A stretch of DNA of 51,090 nt from a virus: the IMG/VR virus record IMGVR_UViG_3300021079_000012, positions 1-51,090 of that record, one strand, 5' to 3'. How positions within the stretch are numbered: the first letter of the stretch is position 1; every line of letters begins with the position of its first letter. This document shows positions 33,421 through 41,978 of the stretch, in pieces. The notes beneath the pieces were generated by a model. It did not search any database and had not been told where the DNA came from. It worked only from the letters and a program-made list of their open reading frames with translations. A program made the translations under genes and the position numbers.

Positions 33421-34425
33421 ATGGCAATTAAGAAAAACGACTTTAAGTCAATTAAAGATAAATTCTCAACGTCCGCGAAATACAAACCCCAAAGGTTTTT
33501 TGATTTGGGTAATGATTTCTTAGATGCGGTTGGTTTACCAGGACCCGCAATAGGACATTTGAATATGTTTTTAGGTCACTCAGATACAGGAAAGACAACG
33601 GCATTGGTAAAGACTGCGGTTGATGCTCAAAAGAAAGGTATACTTCCTGTGTTTATTATTACAGAACAAAAATGGTCATTCGAGCACGCAAAACTAATGG
33701 GTTTTGACTGTGAGCAAGTGGTTGACCAAGAAACAGGAGAATTAGATTGGGACGGATTTTACATATTCAATAATAACTTTAGTTATATAGAACAAATTAC
33801 CGATTACATTAACTCTCTATTAGATGCTCAAGAAAAAGGTGAATTAGATTATAGTTTATGCTTTATGTGGGATTCAGTTGGTTCTGTTCCTTGTAAAATG
33901 ACTTTTGAAGGAAAGGGAGGCAAACAACATAACGCGTCAACATTGGCGGATAAAATTGGGATGGGGATTAACCAACGTATTTCAGGAAGTCGTAAGGCTG
34001 ACTCAAAATTTGAAAATACGTTAATCATTGTTAACCAACCATGGGTTGAGTTACCTGATAATCCATTCGGACAACCAAAAATTAAAGCAAAAGGTGGTGA
34101 GGCTATTTGGTTAAACTCTTCTTTAGTATTCTTATTTGGTAATCAAAAAGGTGCGGGTACAACTAAAATTACCGCAACTAAAGATAAAAGAACAATTAAG
34201 TTCGCATCAAGAACTAAAGTATCTGTAATGAAAAACCATATTAATGGTTTAGGTTATGAAGATGGAAAAATCATCGTAACACCTCATGGATTTATTGCGG
34301 GAAAAGAGGCGACAGAAGAAAAGGCGTCTATTGAAAAATATAAGAAAGAATACGCCGACTATTGGAAAGAAATCATCGGAACAGATGGTGATTTTGATTT
34401 AAAAGAAGAAAGAGAACAGTCATAA
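33421..34425 (+). CDS. uvsX: RecA-like recombinase (T4 UvsX-like)
   Basis: A 334-residue strand-exchange protein. Walker A is GHSDTGKTT at about 51-59 and the Walker B strand is SLCFMWDSVGSV near 148. Between them are the RecA-type VFIITEQKWSFE strand and the helix with FDCEQV; later IIVNQPW (the L2/motif region) and the KAKGGEAIWLNSS segment occur. It forms filaments on ssDNA displacing gp32, driving recombination-dependent replication. Size is close to T4 UvsX (391, somewhat shorter here). No late-type motif precedes it; it lies downstream of the gp32 terminator in the replication block. Confidence 0.95.
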   Translation: MAIKKNDFKSIKDKFSTSAKYKPQRFFDLGNDFLDAVGLPGPAIGHLNMFLGHSDTGKTTALVKTAVDAQKKGILPVFIITEQKWSFEHAKLMGFDCEQVVDQETGELDWDGFYIFNNNFSYIEQITDYINSLLDAQEKGELDYSLCFMWDSVGSVPCKMTFEGKGGKQHNASTLADKIGMGINQRISGSRKADSKFENTLIIVNQPWVELPDNPFGQPKIKAKGGEAIWLNSSLVFLFGNQKGAGTTKITATKDKRTIKFASRTKVSVMKNHINGLGYEDGKIIVTPHGFIAGKEATEEKASIEKYKKEYADYWKEIIGTDGDFDLKEEREQS

Positions 34426-34441
34426 TTATACACCAATACAA

Positions 34442-35446
34442 GTGATAAAAACATTATTAGTCGATGGGAATAACCTCCTTAAGATTGGATTTCATGGGGT
34501 AAAAGATTTTTATCATGACGGTAAACATATTGGTGGTATATGGCATTTCCTAAATACTATTAGAAGATTTATTGAAGAACAAAATTTTGATAAAGTAGTT
34601 GTATTTTGGGATGGAGAAGAAAATTCTTTAAGTAGAAAACTTCTCTATCCGAGATACAAAGAAAATCGCACAAAGGAAATTAATGAGTACAAAGAGAGTT
34701 CCTTCCAATCCCAAAAAGAACGAGTAAAACAATATTTAGAGGAGATGTTTATTAGACAAATAAATGTCACCAATAATGAGGCGGATGATTTAATTGCTTA
34801 CTATTGTCAGATTTCTCACAACGAATTTAAAACCATTTTTTCGTCAGATAAAGACCTTACACAACTTATTTCCGATAAGGTGAGTGTCTATTCCCCATCA
34901 GCAAAACAAACGTATAAGAACGGGGATAAAATCAAAATCTACGACTATTCCATCCCACATGAGAACGTAAAAACCTATAAAATATTGGCAGGAGATAAAT
35001 CCGATAATATTGATGGGATTTATTACTTAGGGGAAAAAACTTTAATCAAATTATTTCCTGAGATACTTGACGAAAAGGTTAATATAACCGATATTTTAAC
35101 AAAGGCGGAAAGATTGTTATCTGAGGATAAAGATAATACAGTATTGAAAAATCTTCTGTCAGGAAAAACAAAAACAGGAATTTACGGAAATGAATTTTTT
35201 GAGATTAATGAAAAAATTGTAGACTTATCAAACCCACTAATTACCGATGAAGGTAAAACACTTGTAGAACTATATTACACAGAATCTTTAGACCCAGATG
35301 GGAGAGGACATAGGAATATCATTAAAATGATGATGGAGGATGGATTCTTTAAATTTTTACCTAAAGGAGATAATAATTGGGTAAACTTCTTAACCCCATT
35401 TCTAAAATTAACAAGAAAAGAGAAGAAAAAATATAAAAAAAAATAA
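34442..35446 (+). CDS. rnh: 5'-3' exonuclease / RNase H (FEN-type, T4 Rnh-like)
   Basis: A 334-residue flap-endonuclease-type enzyme that removes RNA primers. It shows the metal-binding acids in order: LLVDGNNLL (D8), VVFWDGEENSLSRK, the RYKENR helix, NNEADDLIAYY near 115-125, FSSDKDLTQLI near 140, and a helix-hairpin-helix GDKSDNIDGI near 185. T4 Rnh is 305 residues. The start is GTG at 34442, 16 nt after uvsX; no ATG fits because the catalytic strand begins at residue 3. The C-terminus is very basic (KEKKKYKKK), a probable DNA contact. Confidence 0.93.
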   Translation: MIKTLLVDGNNLLKIGFHGVKDFYHDGKHIGGIWHFLNTIRRFIEEQNFDKVVVFWDGEENSLSRKLLYPRYKENRTKEINEYKESSFQSQKERVKQYLEEMFIRQINVTNNEADDLIAYYCQISHNEFKTIFSSDKDLTQLISDKVSVYSPSAKQTYKNGDKIKIYDYSIPHENVKTYKILAGDKSDNIDGIYYLGEKTLIKLFPEILDEKVNITDILTKAERLLSEDKDNTVLKNLLSGKTKTGIYGNEFFEINEKIVDLSNPLITDEGKTLVELYYTESLDPDGRGHRNIIKMMMEDGFFKFLPKGDNNWVNFLTPFLKLTRKEKKKYKKK

Positions 35447-35448
35447 TA

Positions 35449-35907
35449 ATGATTATGAAAGACCAAGAAACAACAAAGTTAGAATTTTTAATGATGGTTA
35501 ACGATAACATCATCGTCCAAAGATTTTTTAATGTTAGAAATTATAACCCTGAAGCAAAAAACTCACTCGAGTTTTATGAGTATCTTTATGAGTTAAAAAA
35601 TACTTTAGAGTATGAGTTAAAAATGAAGGCGACAACTTATTTGTTGGACAATTCTTACGAGATTAAACAGAACCCTATGATGCTTGAAACATCATATACT
35701 AATGGTCCTGAAAATTTTAACATTTTTATTAAGGACGGAGATATGACAATTTGTCATAGAAGGATGGACGCAAAAATCTTCCCACCAAAGATAAGATACA
35801 CCGTAGACATACGCCCGCACATAAAAAGTATACTTTCGGATTTGACTGACATTTTTTCGGCAGAAAATTTAACATACGAGTACATTGGAATTCCGACTAA
35901 GGCTTAA
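35449..35907 (+). CDS. Unidentified 152-aa protein in replication block
   Basis: A 152-residue protein with no recognised family. It has an N-terminal helix (KLEFLMMVNDNIIVQRFFNV), a charged helical middle (LEFYEYLYELKNTLEYELKM) and a C-terminal part with DIRPHIKSILSDL. ATG codons occur at 35449 and 35455; the first is taken because it lies two bases after the exonuclease stop. Position between exonuclease and helicase, and the lack of a late-type motif, suggest a middle-period DNA-metabolism protein. Confidence 0.75.
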   Translation: MIMKDQETTKLEFLMMVNDNIIVQRFFNVRNYNPEAKNSLEFYEYLYELKNTLEYELKMKATTYLLDNSYEIKQNPMMLETSYTNGPENFNIFIKDGDMTICHRRMDAKIFPPKIRYTVDIRPHIKSILSDLTDIFSAENLTYEYIGIPTKA

Positions 35908-35914
35908 TATTTAT
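35907..35914 (+). promoter_or_regulatory. Late-type motif before gp41-like helicase
   Basis: ATATTTATCTTAAAC lies 21 nt before the ATG at 35936 and overlaps the previous stop. It is the only replication-block gene with the motif close by; it may be fortuitous or allow late expression. Confidence 0.35.
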
Positions 35915-35935
35915 CTTAAACAATACTAAAATTAT

Positions 35936-37312
35936 ATGGCGTCAAATAAAAATTTCGATTATCTAGGGAGTACTTTTCAGATACAATTATTAAATCAAAT
36001 CATCGTTGATAAAGACTTTTCAAGGTCAATTATTGACGTAATTGAGAACAATTATTTTGAAAACAAATACTTTAAGATAATCATTCAAATGGTGAAGGAA
36101 TACTACACCAAATACGAACACACTCCAACGTTTGACACTTTAGAACAAATTACAAAATCAGAACTACAACAAGAGTTGGCGTCTAAAATTGTGTTAGATA
36201 CGTTAACAAAAATTAAAGACGCGCCAACTGAGGGACAAGAATTTGTTCAAGAGAAAGCGTTGAAATTCTGTAAACAACAAGAGTTACAAAAAGCAATTAC
36301 TAAGGCTCAAAAAGTAATTGACGGTGGTGAATTTGAGAATTACGATACTTTGGAGGCACTCGTTAGAGAGGCGTTACAAGTGGGAGAAAGAGAAGATGGT
36401 ACGGAAGACGTTTTTAATAATTTAGATGAGGTTTTAAACGAAGATTATAGGCACCCAATACCAATGGGTATCCCAGGTATTGATAGACTCTTAAAAGGTG
36501 GTTTGGCGAGAGGGGAAATCGGTGTGGTATTAGCCCCAACAGGTGTTGGTAAGTCAACATTGTTAACTAAAATCTCAAACCACGCATTTAATTTAGGGTA
36601 TAATGTTCTACAAATATTTTTTGAAGATAATCCTAAAATTATTCAAAGAAAACACATCACACTATGGACGAAAGTACATCCTGATGAGTTAACTGTGAAG
36701 AAAGAAGAAGTAATGGCTAAAGTCAAAGAGATTAAAGACTCAATGGAGAATAAGTTAATACTTAAAAAATTACCATCTGATACAGTAACTATGTTACAAA
36801 TCAAAGGACAAATCAGAAAAATGATTGCTGACGGTGTTAAGATTGACATGGTATTACTTGATTATATTGATTGTGTGGTACCTAATAAAAACCTTGGTGA
36901 CGAATGGAAATCTGAAGGGTCTGTGATGAGAGCATTTGAATCGATGTGTCACGAACTTGACTTAGTTGGTTGGACCGCAACCCAAGGTAACAGAAGCTCT
37001 ATTTCTTCTGAAGTTGTTACAACAGACCAAATGGGTGGGTCAATTAAAAAGGCACAAGTTGGTCACGTTATTATTACGGTGGCAAAAACACTACAACAAA
37101 AAGAAATGAAATTAGCAACTATCGCAATTACAAAATCAAGAATTGGTGATGATGGTGTTGTATTTGAAAACTGTAAATTTGATAACGGTATGTTAGATAT
37201 TGATACAGAATCATCAGTAACATTCTTAGGTCTTGAAGAACAGACAGAAGAAAGAAATAGACAACGAATCAAGGATTTGATTGATAAAAGAAAAGAAAGA
37301 GAAAAACAATAA
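35936..37312 (+). CDS. 41: Replicative DNA helicase (DnaB family, T4 gp41-like)
   Basis: A 458-residue hexameric helicase, close to T4 gp41 (475). The N-terminal helical domain spans residues 1-150. The RecA-like domain carries Walker A APTGVGKST at about 200-208, a catalytic Glu in IFFEDNPK near 225, Walker B VLLDYIDCV near 305, and a Q/R finger region with ATQGNRSSIS near 345. It unwinds DNA 5'-3' ahead of polymerase. The C-terminus is basic. No primase or loader gene is visible in the window. Confidence 0.95.
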   Translation: MASNKNFDYLGSTFQIQLLNQIIVDKDFSRSIIDVIENNYFENKYFKIIIQMVKEYYTKYEHTPTFDTLEQITKSELQQELASKIVLDTLTKIKDAPTEGQEFVQEKALKFCKQQELQKAITKAQKVIDGGEFENYDTLEALVREALQVGEREDGTEDVFNNLDEVLNEDYRHPIPMGIPGIDRLLKGGLARGEIGVVLAPTGVGKSTLLTKISNHAFNLGYNVLQIFFEDNPKIIQRKHITLWTKVHPDELTVKKEEVMAKVKEIKDSMENKLILKKLPSDTVTMLQIKGQIRKMIADGVKIDMVLLDYIDCVVPNKNLGDEWKSEGSVMRAFESMCHELDLVGWTATQGNRSSISSEVVTTDQMGGSIKKAQVGHVIITVAKTLQQKEMKLATIAITKSRIGDDGVVFENCKFDNGMLDIDTESSVTFLGLEEQTEERNRQRIKDLIDKRKEREKQ

Positions 37313-37345
37313 CCAAAAAAATAAAAAAAAAGAATTAGTAGAACT

Positions 37346-39205
37346 ATGGACGCATCACAAAAGATTTTATCGGACTTAACGGTCTATATGAAGTACGCAA
37401 AATTTGTACCTGAATTAAACAGACGTGAAACTTGGGAAGAATTAGTAACCCGAAACATAAACATGCACATTAAAAAATACCCATCTCTTGAAAATGAGAT
37501 TAGAGAGGTATATAAATTCGTGTATGATAAGAAAGTATTACCATCAATGAGGTCAATGCAATTTGGTGGAAAACCAATTGAAATATCACCAAACAGAATT
37601 TATAACTGTGCTTATTTACCAATTGACCACTTGGACGCATTTTCTGAATCAATGTTTTTATTGTTAGGTGGAACAGGTGTTGGTTACTCAGTACAAAAAC
37701 ATCACGTAGAAAAATTACCTGAAATAAGAAAACCAAGTGAGAATAGAAAAAGACGATACTTAATCGGAGACTCAATCGAAGGATGGGCGGACGCAATTAA
37801 AGTATTGTTCAAATCCTATTTTGGGGAACAAGTATCAACACCTGATTTTGATTTTTCCGATATTAGACAGAAAGGGGCTCAACTTGTAACATCAGGAGGA
37901 AAGGCGCCAGGACCTCAACCACTTAAAGATTGTTTACATAAATTAAGAGGTATTTTAGAATCAAAACAAGACGGAGACAAATTAACACCTATTGAAGTTC
38001 ATGACATGGTTTGTCATATTGCAGACGCGGTTCTTGCGGGAGGTATTAGACGAGCAGCATTAATTTCTTTGTTTAGTGCTGATGACCAAGAAATGATTTC
38101 TTGTAAGTCAGGTAATTGGTGGGAAACAAACCCACAAAGAGGTAGAGCGAATAACTCAGCGGCGTTATTAAGACATAAAATTACTCAAGAATTTTTTATG
38201 GATTTATGGAAACGTATTGAGGCTTCAGGAGCAGGTGAACCAGGAATTTATTTTACAAATGATAAAGATTGGGGAACAAATCCTTGTTGTGAAATCGCAT
38301 TAAGACCTAATCAGTTCTGTAATTTATGTGAAGTAAATGTTTCTGACATTGAATCACAAGAAGATTTAAATAACCGTGTTAGAGCGGCGGCGTTTATTGG
38401 AACACTACAAGCGGGTTATACTAACTTCCACTATTTAAGAGATATTTGGAAAAGAACAACTGAGAAAGACGCGTTAATCGGTGTTTCTATGACGGGAATC
38501 GGTTCGGGTGTTGTTTTAGGTTATAACATGAAAGAGTCGGCAAAAATTGTTAAAGAAGAAAACGAAAGAGTTGCAAAATTAATCGGTGTTAATAAATCGG
38601 CAAGAACTACAACAGTAAAACCTGCGGGAACAACATCATTAACTTTAGGAACATCTTCAGGGATTCACGCTTGGCATAATGATTATTATATCAGAAGAAT
38701 TCGTGTTGGAAAAAATGAATCTATTTATCAATATTTAAGCGAACATCACCCTGAATTAGTTGAAGATGAATTCTTTAGACCTCATGATACCGCAGTTATT
38801 TCGGTACCACAAAAGGCCCCTGAAGGTGCGATATTAAGAACAGAAAGTCCATTTCAATTATTGGAAAGAGTTAAAAAAGTAACTCAAGAGTGGGTTAGAC
38901 CAGGACATAGAGGGGGTTCAAATATGCACAACGTATCTGCAACAATTAGTTTAAAACCTGAAGATTGGGATTTGGCGGGAGATTGGATGTGGAATAATAG
39001 AGATTTCTATAATGGTTTATCTGTATTACCTCATGATGGTGGAAGTTATATTCAAGCACCATTCACTGACTGTACTAAAGAAGAATTTGAATCAATGGTA
39101 ATTAAATTACAATCAATTGACTTAACTAAAGTCGTAGAACATTCTGATGAAACAAACCTAAGTGGAGAAATCGCTTGTGGTGCAGGTGGATGTGAAATAA
39201 AATAA
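37346..39205 (+). CDS. nrdJ: Adenosylcobalamin-dependent (class II) ribonucleotide reductase
   Basis: A 619-residue monomeric class II reductase that makes deoxynucleotides by a B12-derived radical. Visible signatures: RIYNCAYLPIDH near 88, GGTGVGYSVQ near 108, PCCEIAL near 311-318, FCNLCEVNV near 322-330 with the thiyl Cys and adjacent Glu, TVKPAGTTSLTLGTSSGIHA near 427, and the redox C-terminus CGAGGCEI. It is shorter than the Lactobacillus-type enzyme (about 740), probably missing an inserted regulatory domain. It needs cobalamin from the host but works with or without oxygen. No B12 riboswitch is seen upstream. Confidence 0.95.
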   Translation: MDASQKILSDLTVYMKYAKFVPELNRRETWEELVTRNINMHIKKYPSLENEIREVYKFVYDKKVLPSMRSMQFGGKPIEISPNRIYNCAYLPIDHLDAFSESMFLLLGGTGVGYSVQKHHVEKLPEIRKPSENRKRRYLIGDSIEGWADAIKVLFKSYFGEQVSTPDFDFSDIRQKGAQLVTSGGKAPGPQPLKDCLHKLRGILESKQDGDKLTPIEVHDMVCHIADAVLAGGIRRAALISLFSADDQEMISCKSGNWWETNPQRGRANNSAALLRHKITQEFFMDLWKRIEASGAGEPGIYFTNDKDWGTNPCCEIALRPNQFCNLCEVNVSDIESQEDLNNRVRAAAFIGTLQAGYTNFHYLRDIWKRTTEKDALIGVSMTGIGSGVVLGYNMKESAKIVKEENERVAKLIGVNKSARTTTVKPAGTTSLTLGTSSGIHAWHNDYYIRRIRVGKNESIYQYLSEHHPELVEDEFFRPHDTAVISVPQKAPEGAILRTESPFQLLERVKKVTQEWVRPGHRGGSNMHNVSATISLKPEDWDLAGDWMWNNRDFYNGLSVLPHDGGSYIQAPFTDCTKEEFESMVIKLQSIDLTKVVEHSDETNLSGEIACGAGGCEIK

Positions 39206-39213
39206 TCTTTAAA

Positions 39214-39303
39214 ATGGAAAAGGTAAAAATATCGTGGGGAAATAATGTAACGTTAACATATCAAGTGTTGTTAGCGTTTTATAATCAGAGAAAAAAGAAT
39301 TAA
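39214..39303 (+). CDS. Putative 29-aa peptide between reductase and CCGNGC gene
   Basis: An ATG at 39214 opens a 29-residue frame (MEKVKISWGNNVTLTYQVLL and on) ending at a TAA at 39301-39303, directly abutting the ATG of the next gene. The stop/start arrangement and A-rich leader argue for translation, but the size is too small to be sure. Confidence 0.45.
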   Translation: MEKVKISWGNNVTLTYQVLLAFYNQRKKN

Positions 39304-39519
39304 ATGACTGTAAACGTATCTAACGATTGGATTGTCCAATTACATATTAAAGAAATTACCCCCAAAAACAAACATTTGCCTACCGATTTTTATTGGGAAC
39401 AAGGTAAAATGGTGATGACGGAAAGTTATCATAAACGAAGGGGTAGTTGTTGTGGGAATGGATGTTTAAATTGCCCATATGAGCCGAAAAATAAAAAAGG
39501 AAATGTGGTTATTAAATAA
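39304..39519 (+). CDS. Small cysteine-rich CCGNGC protein (DUF5522-like)
   Basis: A 71-residue protein with KRRGSCCGNGCLNCPYEP at about 45-61 (C49, C50, C54, C57). This matches my memory of the DUF5522 family of short cysteine-rich proteins, common in Bacteroidota, where a Y-H-x-x-R-G-x-CCGNGC-x-x-CPY motif is conserved. It may bind a metal; the function is unknown. A host-derived gene is likely. It closes the replication block and is followed at once by a terminator. Confidence 0.75.
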   Translation: MTVNVSNDWIVQLHIKEITPKNKHLPTDFYWEQGKMVMTESYHKRRGSCCGNGCLNCPYEPKNKKGNVVIK

Positions 39520-39529
39520 TCACGACAGA

Positions 39530-39556
39530 AATCACGACACAGTGTCGTGATTTTTT
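39530..39556 (+). terminator. Intrinsic terminator after the CCGNGC gene
   Basis: Stem AATCACGACA / TGTCGTGATT (10 bp, tight CAG loop) followed by at least four further T. A second ATCACGACA at 39519-39527 and TTACGACAC near 39581-39590 repeat the arm sequence. Confidence 0.85.
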
Positions 39557-39565
39557 ATTTTACAT

Positions 39566-39573
39566 CTATTTAT
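39566..39573 (+). promoter_or_regulatory. Late-type motif (distal) before gp25
   Basis: CTATTTATTGAAAA lies 31 nt before the gp25 ATG, in the spacing class of tube and sheath. Confidence 0.4.
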
Positions 39574-39591
39574 TGAAAATATTACGACACT

Positions 39592-39599
39592 ATATTTAT
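39592..39599 (+). promoter_or_regulatory. Late-type motif (proximal) before gp25
   Basis: ATATTTATA ends 5 nt before the ATG at 39605. Two copies in 35 nt may act in tandem; from the proximal copy the mRNA would have almost no leader. Confidence 0.4.
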
Positions 39600-39604
39600 A
39601 GTAT

Positions 39605-40060
39605 ATGGCAGAAGGAAAAACATATGGAGTTAACTTCCCTTTTAGAGATTCTTTAAAAGGTAATTATCTTTCTTTATCACAAGATGGTGATGAAGAGGTT
39701 AGGGCAAACTTAATTCATTTATTATTAACTAGAAAAGGTACAAGATATTATTTACCTGATTTTGGAACAAGACTTTATGAATATATTTTTGAACCTATGG
39801 ATGGTCCAACATTTTCAGATATTGAGGCGGAAATAAGAGACTCGGTTTCTGAATATATCCCAGGAATCACTATAACAAAACTAAGTGTAACTGCCGCGTC
39901 TGATGGAGAGGAAGATAAAGGAACTTATGTTCAAGGAGACGTAAGAGTTTATCGAGTTCCTGGTATAAGTGAGAAAGAACATACCGCTAAAATTAAAATT
40001 GATTATATAATTACAGATTCGGCATTTAATCAGAGTGATTTCGTAATCATTAATATTTAA
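39605..40060 (+). CDS. 25: Baseplate wedge protein (T4 gp25-like)
   Basis: A 151-residue protein of the gp25/GpW family (T4 gp25 is 132). Signatures: the N-terminal strand VNFPFRDS, helix VRANLIHLLLTRKGTRYYLP, DFGTRLYEYIFEP, the helix IEAEIRDSVSEYIPGI and closing strands. In T4 it begins sheath assembly on the baseplate wedge. It precedes gp6 as in many contractile systems. After the replication-block terminator it opens the second tail operon, with two late-type motifs close upstream. Confidence 0.93.
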   Translation: MAEGKTYGVNFPFRDSLKGNYLSLSQDGDEEVRANLIHLLLTRKGTRYYLPDFGTRLYEYIFEPMDGPTFSDIEAEIRDSVSEYIPGITITKLSVTAASDGEEDKGTYVQGDVRVYRVPGISEKEHTAKIKIDYIITDSAFNQSDFVIINI

Positions 40061-40066
40061 TAATAT

Positions 40067-41905
40067 ATGGGCAATAAAAAAATATCGTATACGACAAGGG
40101 ATTTTCAGTCAATAAGAACTGAATTAATTAATTTTACCCGAACATACTATCCCGAGTTAATTGACAATTTTAATGATGCGTCAGTGTTCTCAGCGTTATT
40201 GGACTTAAACGCCGCAGTTAGTGATAACTTACAATTCAACATTGACCGAAGTATTCAGGAAACTGTTTTACAATATGCCCAACAAAGGTCATCAATCTTT
40301 AACATTGCAAGAACATACGGATTAAAGGTGCCAGGTCAAAGACCTTCAGTTGCTTTAGTCGACTTTTCAATTACCGTACCCGCTTTTGGTGATAAAGAAG
40401 ATTTAAGATATTGTGGTATATTGAGAAGAGGGTCACAAGTTAGTGGAGCAGGTCAAGTGTTTGAAACGGTTTACGATATTGATTTTGCATCAGCGATTAA
40501 TGCTGATGGGTATCCTAATAGATTAAAAATACCTAATTTCGATTCAAATAACAAATTACTTAATTATACCATTGTAAAACGAGAGACCATTGTTAATGGT
40601 ATTACTAAAGTTTATAAAAGAGTAATGACACCTAATGATGTTAAACCGTTCTTTGAACTGTTTCTACCTGAAAAAAATGTTTTAGGGGTGACAAGTGTTT
40701 TATTAAAAGATGGTACCCAATATGCAAATATGCCTTCGTCACAAGAGTTTTTAGGTTTGGACAATAGATGGTATGAGGTTAAGGCGTTAATTGAGGATAG
40801 AGTATTCATCGAAGACCCTACTAAAGTTTCTGACCAACCTGGAATTAAAGTTGGAAGATATGTTACAACAAGTACCAAGTTTATAACCGAGTTTACTCCT
40901 GAAGGATTCTTAAAAATGACTTTTGGTGGTGGCACACAATCTGCTGACGAACAATTACGAGAATTCGCAAGAAATGGGTATAATTTAAATCTATACAAAT
41001 ATTCTAATAATTTAGCTTTAGGTAGTACGGTTAAGGCCAACACAACCATGTTTATACAATATAGAATTGGTGGTGGTACGGGAAGTAATTTAGGTGTTAA
41101 TGTTATTACACAAATTGGTACCGTTTCTTTCTTTGTTAATGGACCATCGGACTCAATAAATACAAGTGTTGTTAACTCATTAAGTTGTATTAATGTTACT
41201 GCGGCAATTGGTGGGTCGGCATCTCCGACAACAGAAGAAGTTAGAAATTTAGTTAGTTTTAATTTTTCGGCACAAAATAGAGCGGTTACTGTAAACGATT
41301 ACGATTCTTTAATTCGAACAATGCCATCACAATTCGGGGCACCTGCTAAAGCGGCAATTACTGAGGAGAACAATAAGATTAAAATTAAAATGTTATCTTA
41401 TGATGATTCAGGTAAATTAACCGAAATAGTTTCAAATACATTAAAAAATAATGTGGCAAATTACCTATCTAACTATAGAATGATTAATGACTACATTTCA
41501 ATTGAGACCGCAAGTGTTATTGATTTAGCGATGAACCTTGATGTTGTTTTGGATAATAGTCAAAATCAAGGGGCGGTAATTTCACAAATTGTTAATATAG
41601 TGTCAACGTATTTTGACCCTTCACATAGACAGATGGGACAAAATGTATATATCTCTGAAATTAGAAGACAAATACAAAGTGAGAACGGAGTAATCTCTGT
41701 TTCAAGTATACAAGTTTTCAATAAAGTTGGAGGACAGTACTCCTCATCACAAACTTCCCAAAAATATCTAAACTCAGAAACTCGAGAAATTGATTTGGTC
41801 GATGAGACAATTTTTGCCGAACCAAGTCAGACATATCAAGTTAGATTTCCTGGTAAAGATATCAATGTTAGGGTTAAGAATTTAAAAACAGTTAATTTCT
41901 CTTGA
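40067..41905 (+). CDS. 6: Baseplate wedge protein (T4 gp6-like, Baseplate J family)
   Basis: A 612-residue protein close to T4 gp6 (660). The opening (YTTRDFQSIRTELINFTRTY, then FNDASVFSALLDLNAAVSDN and FNIDRSIQETVL) is the gp6/J signature. The middle has the GGGTQSAD and YRIGGGTGSNLG turns, and the C-terminal part (NRAVTVNDYDSLIRTMPSQFG, then VFNKVGGQYSS) matches the conserved ring-forming domain. gp6 dimers form the inner baseplate ring. It starts 6 nt after gp25 in the same operon. Confidence 0.92.
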   Translation: MGNKKISYTTRDFQSIRTELINFTRTYYPELIDNFNDASVFSALLDLNAAVSDNLQFNIDRSIQETVLQYAQQRSSIFNIARTYGLKVPGQRPSVALVDFSITVPAFGDKEDLRYCGILRRGSQVSGAGQVFETVYDIDFASAINADGYPNRLKIPNFDSNNKLLNYTIVKRETIVNGITKVYKRVMTPNDVKPFFELFLPEKNVLGVTSVLLKDGTQYANMPSSQEFLGLDNRWYEVKALIEDRVFIEDPTKVSDQPGIKVGRYVTTSTKFITEFTPEGFLKMTFGGGTQSADEQLREFARNGYNLNLYKYSNNLALGSTVKANTTMFIQYRIGGGTGSNLGVNVITQIGTVSFFVNGPSDSINTSVVNSLSCINVTAAIGGSASPTTEEVRNLVSFNFSAQNRAVTVNDYDSLIRTMPSQFGAPAKAAITEENNKIKIKMLSYDDSGKLTEIVSNTLKNNVANYLSNYRMINDYISIETASVIDLAMNLDVVLDNSQNQGAVISQIVNIVSTYFDPSHRQMGQNVYISEIRRQIQSENGVISVSSIQVFNKVGGQYSSSQTSQKYLNSETREIDLVDETIFAEPSQTYQVRFPGKDINVRVKNLKTVNFS

Positions 41906-41955
41906 TAATTTATTTTATTAAATAATGATTTATCTTTTTGAAAGTAGCATATAAA

Positions 41956-41963
41956 CTATTTAT
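41956..41963 (+). promoter_or_regulatory. Late-type promoter motif for the 1692-aa wedge gene
   Basis: CTATTTATCAAAAAAG lies 15 nt before the ATG at 41979. An imperfect stem (ATCTTTTTGA with TCAAAAAAGAT) spans it. Confidence 0.5.
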
Positions 41964-41978
41964 CAAAAAAGATTAATA

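Noticed and set aside
41932-41972. Terminator after gp6
   Set aside because: The ATCTTTTTGA / TCAAAAAAGAT pairing is AT-only with a bulge and 21-nt loop, and no T-run follows it.
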